From DAOUBF01 sp034432795 (GTDB lineage Bacteria > Chloroflexota > Anaerolineae > DSLN01): 64,000 nucleotides of DNA. The position numbers and the translations under genes are program-made. The stretch is from the NCBI GenBank assembly GCA_034432795.1, contig DAOUBF010000015.1, forward strand, positions 4,503 to 68,502. The letters run 5' to 3'. The notes beneath the pieces are model-generated. The model saw nothing but the letters and a program-made list of their open reading frames with translations, did not search any database and was not told where the DNA came from. Shown here piece by piece: positions 27,901 to 34,401 of this stretch (the stretch's first letter is position 1; every line of letters begins with the position of its first letter).

Positions 27901-28642
27901 TGAAACGATTGACCCAGGTAGCCTGACGCCCGGAGTTCTGATAGGCGCTGGGACGGCGCACACGCACGGCGGCTTCTGCGACTTGCATCTCCAACTCATC
28001 CGCGTACACGGATTCGGCCAGGTCAAAGTGGGGGATAAGGCGGACGCCCTGGGGTATACCGACAGCGACCTTATTGCCGACACGCAGTTCGCCTGCCCGG
28101 ACCCAACCGGCGGGCGTCATGATAGGATGCTCTGGCGTCACTTCCAGTGTCGTGCCGATGAGCTTGACCTTGATGCGTAGTAACGTGCCATTGTAGGCGC
28201 GCTGATGGAGTTCGGTGACTGGCCGATAGCGACCCAAGTGGGTCAAGACGCGGTCGCCGATCTGCAGATCGGCGATACGCTTCACACCCTGCTCGGTCGT
28301 GACGCGCATATCTGCGGTGAAGCACGCCGCAAGCTGGCCCAGCGGTGTACCTGCGCCGGTGAAGGTGGGCGAGTTGGGGAAGAAGCGCAGGCTGGTCAAC
28401 AGTTCGTAAAACGCCTCGCTAGTGGCGTAGGCGTCCTTACCGTATTCGGCATCGGGTGCGGCGACGTTGCTGGCGACGCGCCAGAACATCTCCGGGATGG
28501 TCTCAATGGGCTTGCCGTCCTCGCCGCGCCGCAGATAGCGCTTCTCCAGAACGATGCGCGCGTTCTCCGTTAATGGGATCTCAGTCAACGGCGGGCGTCC
28601 GCCGTTGGCGCCATGTGCCTGATCCAGGGTACGTTCTGTCAT
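24947..28642 (-). CDS. nrdJ: Adenosylcobalamin-dependent ribonucleotide reductase NrdJ, with intein
   Basis: Class II ribonucleotide reductase: makes deoxyribonucleotides using a B12-derived radical, independent of oxygen. Precursor 1231 residues, of which 395 are an intein inserted at AA|CFVLP (residues 107-501). Catalytic-region motifs are [20 protein letters not shown] and [13 protein letters not shown]. A Pro/Ala-rich linker (~50 residues) leads to a C-terminal domain and a zinc-ribbon tail (CPECGQATL ... CRRCYTCGF). ATG 28642 is chosen over the in-frame start six codons upstream because AAGGAGGAGG lies directly before it. It follows nrdR by 32 bp. Confidence 0.95.
   Translation of the reverse strand: [1231 protein letters not shown]
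27140..28324 (-). mobile_element. NrdJ intein with LAGLIDADG homing endonuclease
   Basis: 395 codons in frame. The first residue is Cys ([20 protein letters not shown], block A); block B is [11 protein letters not shown] with its conserved His; the end is VVHN followed by the +1 Cys of the extein, so all splicing residues are present. [11 protein letters not shown] and [12 protein letters not shown] are the two LAGLIDADG-type helices, indicating a homing endonuclease domain that may still be active. The segment is AT-richer than the flanking exteins. After splicing, the host sequence reads [14 protein letters not shown], as in normal reductases. Confidence 0.93.
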
Positions 28643-28674
28643 GGTCCTCCTCCTTAACAAATCTCCCAGGTGGT

Positions 28675-29154
28675 TTATTCCTTACGTGGCTTTCCAGATG
28701 ACTCTGACTGCTCCAGCAGCCGATCGATCTCCCGCCGCACCGTCTCCAGGTCGGACATCTCCAGATAGACGATGGCGTAGCGGATATAGGCCAGCGCGTC
28801 CAGTTCGCGCAGGCCCTCCATCACCATGTCCCCGACGACACGGGACTCCACCTCGGCCTTGCCCATGGCCTGGAGCTTGGCCTCAATCTCGCCCACCAAC
28901 CGCTCAATGTCGGCCTGGGCCACCGGGCGTTTGCCGATGGCGACGCGGATGCCGCGCATCAGCTTCTCGCGGTCAAATTCCTCCCGCCGTCCATCGCGCT
29001 TGATGAGCGCGGGTGTGGCCAGCACCGCGCGCTCATAGCTGGAGAAGCGCCGACCACAGTTCTTACACACGCGCCGCCGCCGGATGCCGCCCCGCGCATC
29101 GTGGGTGGTATCAATGACCTGCGTCTTGGCACTGCTGCAGTATGGACACTTCAC
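28675..29154 (-). CDS. nrdR: Transcriptional regulator NrdR
   Basis: 159 residues: an N-terminal zinc ribbon (MKCPYCSSAKTQVIDT ... CKNCGRRFSSYER) and an ATP-cone domain (IKRDGRREEFDREKLMRGI ...). NrdR senses ATP/dATP and represses ribonucleotide reductase operons by binding paired NrdR boxes. It is the first gene of nrdR-nrdJ, behind the promoter and box pair at 29419-29472, so it probably represses its own operon. Length and architecture match the family. Confidence 0.95.
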   Translation of the reverse strand: MKCPYCSSAKTQVIDTTHDARGGIRRRRVCKNCGRRFSSYERAVLATPALIKRDGRREEFDREKLMRGIRVAIGKRPVAQADIERLVGEIEAKLQAMGKAEVESRVVGDMVMEGLRELDALAYIRYAIVYLEMSDLETVRREIDRLLEQSESSGKPRKE

Positions 29155-29418
29155 CGTTCATCGCGGGCGTTTCGCCCCTCCTCATCATGACACGTCTCTG
29201 AGAGACCACAACAGCGCCCGTCTCTGTTCACGTTCCGCTTCCGTCGCGGGAAGGGCACAGGGCGGGCGCGCAGGTTCGCGCCGGGCTTAAGGGTATATTT
29301 CCAGATTCAGGCGTGGCAGAGCAGAAGGTCCGGTGACGCTGCCCCCTGGGGAGCGCCGGGTCAGCACAAGAAGTGAGGTGAACACGCCGTCAACCATGCC
29401 TGGAGAGACCTATCTCTA
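29155..29418 (-). other. Untranslated leader of nrdR-nrdJ
   Basis: About 280 nt would separate the predicted transcription start from the NrdR start codon. No open frame with coding character was found. GC-rich inverted stretches are present, but no B12-box or other riboswitch signature could be recognised. Confidence 0.4.
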
Positions 29419-29472
29419 TCCCCCATATCTTGGAGAGCAATTGCATTATAGCACAAGATATGCCAGTGTCAA
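29419..29472 (-). promoter_or_regulatory. nrdR-nrdJ promoter with two NrdR boxes
   Basis: On the minus strand a -35 TTGACA (29467-29472), 16 bp, and -10 TATAAT (29445-29450) are both perfect. Two motifs of the form C(A/C)AAGATATG lie at 29451-29466, between the -35 and -10, and at 29420-29435, over the start region. Their centres (29458.5 and 29427.5) are 31 bp apart, three helical turns, as described for NrdR box pairs. Each box matches the consensus acaCwAtATaTwGtgt best in its left half. Confidence 0.75.
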
Positions 29473-29493
29473 GGGCCGGAATGGAAACGATAT

Positions 29494-29553
29494 CTTAAAA
29501 AATCGGCCAGCCGTCAGGGGCCGGGGATCAGGTCTCTGACCCCTGGCGGCTGG
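29494..29553 (-). terminator. Intrinsic terminator after ftsZ
   Basis: On the minus strand, arms CCAGCCGCCAGGGG and CCCCTGACGGCTGG (13 of 14 paired; + coordinates 29540-29553 and 29507-29520) are followed by CCGATTTTTT (A-run 29497-29502 on +). It ends the dcw transcript 41 bp beyond the ftsZ stop, just before the nrdR promoter. Confidence 0.8.
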
Positions 29554-29593
29554 CGGCTGGCCGGTGAACTCCTGGCGGCTGAGGACCCCGCAC

Positions 29594-30844
29594 CTAGCGT
29601 GTGCGGCGGCGGAGGAAGGCCGGAATATCCAGGTCGTTCTTATCAAAGTCGGCATCGCGCCGAGGGCGCTCCGGCGGCGCAACCAGGTCCTCCTCATACA
29701 GCGGCGATTCGCGCCGGGGTGGAGGCTCCTGCCGCGTAGGCTCCCCGCCGCGCCCAGGGGAGAGGTTCGCCCCGGCCGTGATGCGCGTGTCGCTCTGCGT
29801 GGCAGGCCGGGACGGCTCTGGCGCGGGGCGTTCACGTGTGCCCGGCGCCTGGGCGGGCGTGGAGGCCAGCACCACCGGGCGCAGCGGCCCATTCGTGCGC
29901 TCAAAGCCGGTGGCGATCACCGTCACGCGGATCTGGTCGCGCATGCTCTCGTCCACCACCGCGCCGAAGATCATGTTGGCGTCGGGATGCGCTGTGCCCT
30001 TGATGATCTCGGCGGCTTCGTACACCTCAAACAGGGTCATGTCTGGGCCGCCGGTGACGTTGAACAGGATGCCCCGTGCGCCGTCAATGGTCACATCCAG
30101 CAGGTGGCTGGAGATAGCGGCCTCGGCGGCCTTGCGCGCCCGGTCGTCGCCTATGCCTGTGCCTACAGCCATCAGCGCTGCCCCGCCCTCCGACATGATC
30201 GTGCGCACATCGGCGAAGTCCAGGTTGATCAGCCCCGGCACGGTGATCAGCTCGGAGATGCCCTGGATGCCCTGGCGCAGCACATCATCGGCCACGCGGA
30301 AAGCCGACTGCAGCGAGGCTTTCTTGTCCACGATCTGGAGCAGGCGGTCATTGGGGATGACGATCAGGGTGTCCACATGCTCCTTCAACCGCTCAATGCC
30401 TGCTTCGGCAATCTCCGCCCGACGTTTTCCCTCAAAGCTGAAGGGCCGGGTGACCACGCCGATCGTCAGGGCGTTGACCTCCCTGGCGATGCGGGCGATC
30501 ACCGGGGCCGCACCGCTGCCCGTGCCTCCGCCCATACCGCAGGTGATAAAGATCATGTCGGCCCCTTTGCAGATCTCATAGAGATCGTCCGCCGACTCCT
30601 CGGCGGCCTTCTCGCCGATCTCCGGGTTGCCGCCCGCGCCGAGGCCGCGCGTGAGCTTATCGCCAATGCGCACCTTCTTGGGTGCCTGGGAGAGCATCAA
30701 CGCCTGGCCATCCGTGTTAACCGCGATGAACTCAATGCCGTTCAGGCCCTCCTCTAACATACGATTGACAGCGTTCTGGCCTCCGCCGCCTACCCCGATC
30801 ACTTTGATCTGGGCAAAGTTTTCAATGTCCTGTGTCCGCTGCAT
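29594..30844 (-). CDS. ftsZ: Cell division protein FtsZ
   Basis: Tubulin-like GTPase that forms the division ring. 416 residues: IKVIGVGGGGQNAVNRM near the start, the GTP-binding GGGTGSG (within CGMGGGTGSGAAPVIARIA), and the T7 loop NLDFADVRTIMSE. A ~80-residue Pro/Arg-rich disordered linker ends in DLDIPAFLRRRTR, the conserved C-terminal peptide that contacts FtsA and other partners. The start ATG 30844 has AAGGAGGAAAG upstream. Last gene of the dcw cluster, followed by an intrinsic terminator. Confidence 0.97.
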   Translation of the reverse strand: MQRTQDIENFAQIKVIGVGGGGQNAVNRMLEEGLNGIEFIAVNTDGQALMLSQAPKKVRIGDKLTRGLGAGGNPEIGEKAAEESADDLYEICKGADMIFITCGMGGGTGSGAAPVIARIAREVNALTIGVVTRPFSFEGKRRAEIAEAGIERLKEHVDTLIVIPNDRLLQIVDKKASLQSAFRVADDVLRQGIQGISELITVPGLINLDFADVRTIMSEGGAALMAVGTGIGDDRARKAAEAAISSHLLDVTIDGARGILFNVTGGPDMTLFEVYEAAEIIKGTAHPDANMIFGAVVDESMRDQIRVTVIATGFERTNGPLRPVVLASTPAQAPGTRERPAPEPSRPATQSDTRITAGANLSPGRGGEPTRQEPPPRRESPLYEEDLVAPPERPRRDADFDKNDLDIPAFLRRRTR

Positions 30845-30888
30845 GGCTTTCCTCCTTCCCTTGTCTTTATAGTGAAGATGTCAGTCGT

Positions 30889-30941
30889 CAGGAGTCAGCA
30901 GCCAGCCGTCCGGCCTCTGACAGTCTGACTGCTGACTCCTG
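30889..30941. repeat. CAGGAGTCAGCAG inverted repeat between ftsA and ftsZ
   Basis: Perfect 13-bp arms CAGGAGTCAGCAG (30889-30901) and CTGCTGACTCCTG (30929-30941) around a 27-nt spacer. It sits in the ftsA-ftsZ gap and may modulate read-through. Confidence 0.6.
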
Positions 30942-30950
30942 GCGACCGGG

Positions 30951-32192
30951 TTACCCCGGCAAGAGGGCTTTAAGCACCCCCTTAATCCGGTTGCTAAACA
31001 GGCCGCGCCGCACCCGCTCACGCTCGTGTGGGCGGAGCACAAGGGTGTCTTCGCGCATGCCCCAGCGCAGCAACCCAACGCTGGTGGCATAGGCCGGGCT
31101 GGAGAGCGTATCGGTCAGTCCGCTCAGGTCGCCGGGGGTGGCGATGCGCACCGGCAGCCCTAAGACCTCACGCCCCAGTTCGCGTATCCCCGGTAGCAGG
31201 CTTGTCCCCCCGCACAGGACGACACCCGCCGGCAGCATACTGTCGTAGCCGGAGCGTTTGATCTCACGCAGGATCAGCTCAAAGATTTCCTCCACCCGCG
31301 CTGAGATGATCACGGCCAGGTCGCGGCGGCTGATCGTCTGGGCGCCATTGTCGCCAAACGCCTTAACACTGAACGTCGCCCCGGAGGGCACAGCGTCGGG
31401 GAGGGCATGGCCGTGCTCAATCTTGATGGCTTCGGCGGTGTCAAAAGGCAGGCGTAGCCCCATGGCGATGTCGTTGGTCACCTGGTTGCCCCCCACCGGC
31501 AGGATGGCCGTGTGCCAGAGCGTGCCGTCAATGAAGATGCCGATGTCGGTCGTGCCGCCGCCGATGTCGGCGAGCACCACGCCCATGTTGCGCTCGCTGG
31601 GGCTGAGCACGGCTTCGCCGGAGGCCAGCGGGTTGATCACGAACTCGTCCACCTCCACCCCGGCACCGCGCACGCACTGGGCCAGGTTCTGTACGGAGGC
31701 CGCCGACGCCGTGATGATGTGCGCTTCCACCTCCAGCTTGAAGCCGTACATGCCCGTCGGGCTGTGCACCCCCTCCTGGCCGTCCAGCGTGTAGCCGCGC
31801 GGGATGATGTGAATCACCTGGCGGTTGTGGGGGATGGCGATGGCCTGGGCGTCGGCCAGCGCGCGCTCCACGTGCTCCTGGTCAATGGCGTGATCGCTGC
31901 GCGTGATGGCCACGACCCCCCGGCTGTTCAACGCGCTGACGTGCTCCCCCGCCAGGCTGACATAAGCCCGACCGATCTCATAGCCGGAGATGCGCTCGGC
32001 CCGCTCCACCGCGGCGGCAATGGCCGCGACCGTCTCGGCCACGTTGACGACGTTGCCCTTGCGCAGGCCCCGCGAAGGGGAAACGCCCACGCCGACGATC
32101 TGCAATGCCCCGCCCTCGCCCACCTCGCCGATGAGCGCGCAGACTTTGGTTGTGCCTACATCTATTCCGACCAGTGCATGAGGTGTGCTCAT
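30951..32192 (-). CDS. ftsA: Cell division protein FtsA
   Basis: Actin-like ATPase that tethers FtsZ to the membrane; 413 residues. Phosphate-1 motif GIDVGTTKVCALIGE, the SHS2/1C domain (residues ~85-165), the second phosphate motif VVLADIGGGTTDIGIFIDG, and adenosine motif VVLCGGTSLLPGI. The C-terminus FSNRIKGVLKALLPG forms the amphipathic membrane-targeting helix. ATG 32192 is chosen because GGGAGGAG lies just upstream; the longer frame runs into a repeat. Confidence 0.95.
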   Translation of the reverse strand: MSTPHALVGIDVGTTKVCALIGEVGEGGALQIVGVGVSPSRGLRKGNVVNVAETVAAIAAAVERAERISGYEIGRAYVSLAGEHVSALNSRGVVAITRSDHAIDQEHVERALADAQAIAIPHNRQVIHIIPRGYTLDGQEGVHSPTGMYGFKLEVEAHIITASAASVQNLAQCVRGAGVEVDEFVINPLASGEAVLSPSERNMGVVLADIGGGTTDIGIFIDGTLWHTAILPVGGNQVTNDIAMGLRLPFDTAEAIKIEHGHALPDAVPSGATFSVKAFGDNGAQTISRRDLAVIISARVEEIFELILREIKRSGYDSMLPAGVVLCGGTSLLPGIRELGREVLGLPVRIATPGDLSGLTDTLSSPAYATSVGLLRWGMREDTLVLRPHERERVRRGLFSNRIKGVLKALLPG

Positions 32193-32212
32193 AGACTTCT
32201 CCTCCCACATGT

Positions 32213-32292
32213 CGCTCGTCAAACGTCCGCCCTTACGCCGCACCGTTTACGTATGGTTCTCGCGGATACGCGTTTGACGTGTGACGTTTTAC
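32213..32292. repeat. CGTCAAACG inverted repeat between ftsQ and ftsA
   Basis: Arms CGTCAAACG (32217-32225) and CGTTTGACG (32271-32279) are perfect complements. The same CGTCAAACGTC word occurs twice at 20279-20306. Confidence 0.5.
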
Positions 32293-33158
32293 GGTCCCGG
32301 TGTCGGCGTCGGCGTCGGCAGCCGGTAATAAGGGTGGCGGACATCGTCCACCACCAGTGCCAGCGGGCGCAGGCCGCGCGCCTCCAGGCTGGCGACGAGC
32401 GCGTTGTAAATCACCAGCTTCTGGGCCATGTCGTTCCCCACGCCGAAATAAGCCGTCCAGCCGCGAGCGTCTTCAAAGGCCAGCCCGCCGGATGGGGCAT
32501 AGCGCAATTCCCCGGCCTGAGGGACGAGCGCGTGCAAGGCCAGCGCCCCGACGATCAGGGCCTCCGGTAGCTGCTCTGTCGTCTGGCCAGCGATCGCGCC
32601 GTCCTCGGCCACCACCGTCAACAGCCCCTCTATCTGGCCACGCACAGGCATCAGATGGCCCGTCGCGTCGGCCCACTGCGCCGTCTGGCCGTCCATCCAG
32701 AGCAGCACCGGTTCGCGCTCGGTGACCTCAATGGTGACGCGGTTGGGCCAGGCAGCGCGCACTCTGACGTCGGCCACGTTGGGCACCTGGCGGACAGCCG
32801 CCTCAATCTGGGTCGGGTCCACCCAAAAGGCATGCAGGCCGCTCACTGCGGCGGCGCTGGCAATTTCCTCCGGGGGCACGAATCGCGTCCCGCTGATCTC
32901 CGGTGACACGACATAATACTCGTCCCCTTGTACAATGACCCCCATGAAGCCCAGGCACAGGGCCAGCAGCAGCAGGCTGAGGGCATGTGCCCAGGTCAGG
33001 CGGCGGCCCACAGTTTCCCTGATCCCTGTAGAGAATCCGTTGAATGCCGTATTCTGTCTGATGGCAGGCAGCGCCAGGCGCGGCACGGCCAGGCCAAAGC
33101 GCTGCATCCGCGCCTGGCGGCGGCGACTGCGCTTACGCACCATAGCGCTATCCGCCAT
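32289..33158 (-). CDS. ftsQ: Cell division protein FtsQ (POTRA domain)
   Basis: About 289 residues. A basic N-terminal cytosolic tail is followed by one membrane helix (HALSLLLLALCLGFMGVIV, near residue 60) and the extracytoplasmic POTRA domain (VSPEISGTRFVPPEEIASAA ... VPNVADVRVRAAWPNRVTIE), then a FtsQ-type domain with EREPVLLW. It links early and late division proteins. The C-terminus is a short TPTPTPGP tail. The start is uncertain: ATG 33158 is preceded by AAGGCGGAGG; ATG 33176 and 33143 are alternatives. It overlaps ddl by about 11 bp. Confidence 0.88.
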   Translation of the reverse strand: MADSAMVRKRSRRRQARMQRFGLAVPRLALPAIRQNTAFNGFSTGIRETVGRRLTWAHALSLLLLALCLGFMGVIVQGDEYYVVSPEISGTRFVPPEEIASAAAVSGLHAFWVDPTQIEAAVRQVPNVADVRVRAAWPNRVTIEVTEREPVLLWMDGQTAQWADATGHLMPVRGQIEGLLTVVAEDGAIAGQTTEQLPEALIVGALALHALVPQAGELRYAPSGGLAFEDARGWTAYFGVGNDMAQKLVIYNALVASLEARGLRPLALVVDDVRHPYYRLPTPTPTPGP

Positions 33159-34302
33159 CGGCCTCCGCCTTGTCATCCGTGCGCGACCGCTGCTTCTGCG
33201 CGTGCCGCTCCAGCGCCAGTTGAATCAGGCGGTCAATCAGTTCGCTGTAGGGGATGCCGCTGGCCTCCCACAGCTTCGGGTACATGCTGATGGCGGTGAA
33301 GCCCGGAATCGTGTTGATCTCGCCCACGTATAGCTCCCCCGTCGTGCGCTCCAGCAAAAAGTCCACCCGCGCCATGCCCGCGCCGTCCACAGCCCGGTAC
33401 ACTCGCAGCGCCAGTTCACGTGCCCGCTCCGCTGTCTCCGGTGGGATGGGGGCCGGGATGAGCAACTCCGAGGCGTTGTCCAGGTACTTGGCGGCGTAGT
33501 CGTAGAACTCGCGGCTGGGGATGATCTCGCCAGGGACGGAGGCGATGGGGTCCTCATTGCCCAGCACGCTGACCTCAATCTCGCGGGCATCCAGGCCGCG
33601 CTCCACCAGCAGCCGCCGGTCGTATTGTGCCGCCTCGGCCAGTCCGACGGCCAGTTCGGCACGGTTGTGCGCTTTGGTCACGCCCACGCTGGAGCCCAGG
33701 TTGGCCGGTTTGACGAACATGGGGTAGGGGAAAGCCGCCTCCAGTTCGTCCATGACCGCTTCCGGCTCGCGCTCCCAGCGCGAGCGCAACACCAGCCGGT
33801 AGTCTGCCACCGGGATATTGTGTGCGCGCATCAGGTCCTTAAACAGCACCTTGTCCATGCCCACCGCCGAGGCCAGCACGCCTGCGCCCACATAGGGGAT
33901 GTCGGCCAGTTCCAACAGCCCCTGGATCGTGCCGTCTTCCCCGTACGGCCCATGCAGCACCGGAAAGATGACATCTATCTCGCTGATGGGCGAAGGCCGG
34001 GCCGGCGACGAGGCCCCCGCAATCGCCACCAGCGCCTCCGACTTCGGCGCCCCGTCCGGTGCTTCAGGGGTGGCCACCTCCTGGGGGAGTGGCGGCGTTT
34101 CCGCTGCCGCGCTGCCTGCCGTCAACTGGAGCATGGGGTCACCGCTTGTCAGCCAGCGCCCCGTTTTGGTGATGCCGATGGGGATGATCTCATACTTCGT
34201 CTTGTCCATCGCGGCCATCACCGAGCGCGCGGACATGAGCGAGACCTCATGCTCGCTGCTGCGGCCACCGAAAATGACCCCAACGCGGATCTTTCGCTTC
34301 AT
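33148..34302 (-). CDS. ddl: D-alanine--D-alanine ligase
   Basis: Makes the D-Ala-D-Ala dipeptide for peptidoglycan. About 384 residues with the ATP-grasp fold: RVGVIFGGRSSEHEVSLMSA at the start, VLHGPYGEDGTIQGLLEL, the ATP-grasp FVKPANLGSSVGVTKAHN and the metal-binding end VGEINTIPGFTAISMYPKLW. A ~45-residue Ala/Pro-rich insertion after TSGDPML makes it slightly long. ATG 34302 (MKRKIRVG) is preferred over the upstream start near the repeat. Confidence 0.95.
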   Translation of the reverse strand: MKRKIRVGVIFGGRSSEHEVSLMSARSVMAAMDKTKYEIIPIGITKTGRWLTSGDPMLQLTAGSAAAETPPLPQEVATPEAPDGAPKSEALVAIAGASSPARPSPISEIDVIFPVLHGPYGEDGTIQGLLELADIPYVGAGVLASAVGMDKVLFKDLMRAHNIPVADYRLVLRSRWEREPEAVMDELEAAFPYPMFVKPANLGSSVGVTKAHNRAELAVGLAEAAQYDRRLLVERGLDAREIEVSVLGNEDPIASVPGEIIPSREFYDYAAKYLDNASELLIPAPIPPETAERARELALRVYRAVDGAGMARVDFLLERTTGELYVGEINTIPGFTAISMYPKLWEASGIPYSELIDRLIQLALERHAQKQRSRTDDKAEADGG

Positions 34303-34321
34303 GAGATGACCTCTTATATTC

Positions 34322-34392
34322 ATCGCAGAGCGCGCAGGGAACGCAGAGATTGATAAATAAAAATTCTCTACGCGCTCAGTGCTCTCTGCGGT
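34322..34392. repeat. 71-bp palindromic element (family A) between murC-murB and ddl
   Basis: Ends ATCGCAGAG (34322-34330) and CTCTGCGGT (34384-34392); the centre is TTGATAAATAAAAATT, as in the copy at 20344. It fills the gap between the two genes. Confidence 0.8.
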
Positions 34393-34401
34393 AAATCCCT
34401 G

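Noticed and set aside
29155..29418. Cobalamin riboswitch upstream of the B12-dependent reductase
   Set aside because: The leader is GC-rich with inverted stretches, but no B12-box-like sequence could be aligned; NrdR boxes explain the regulation.
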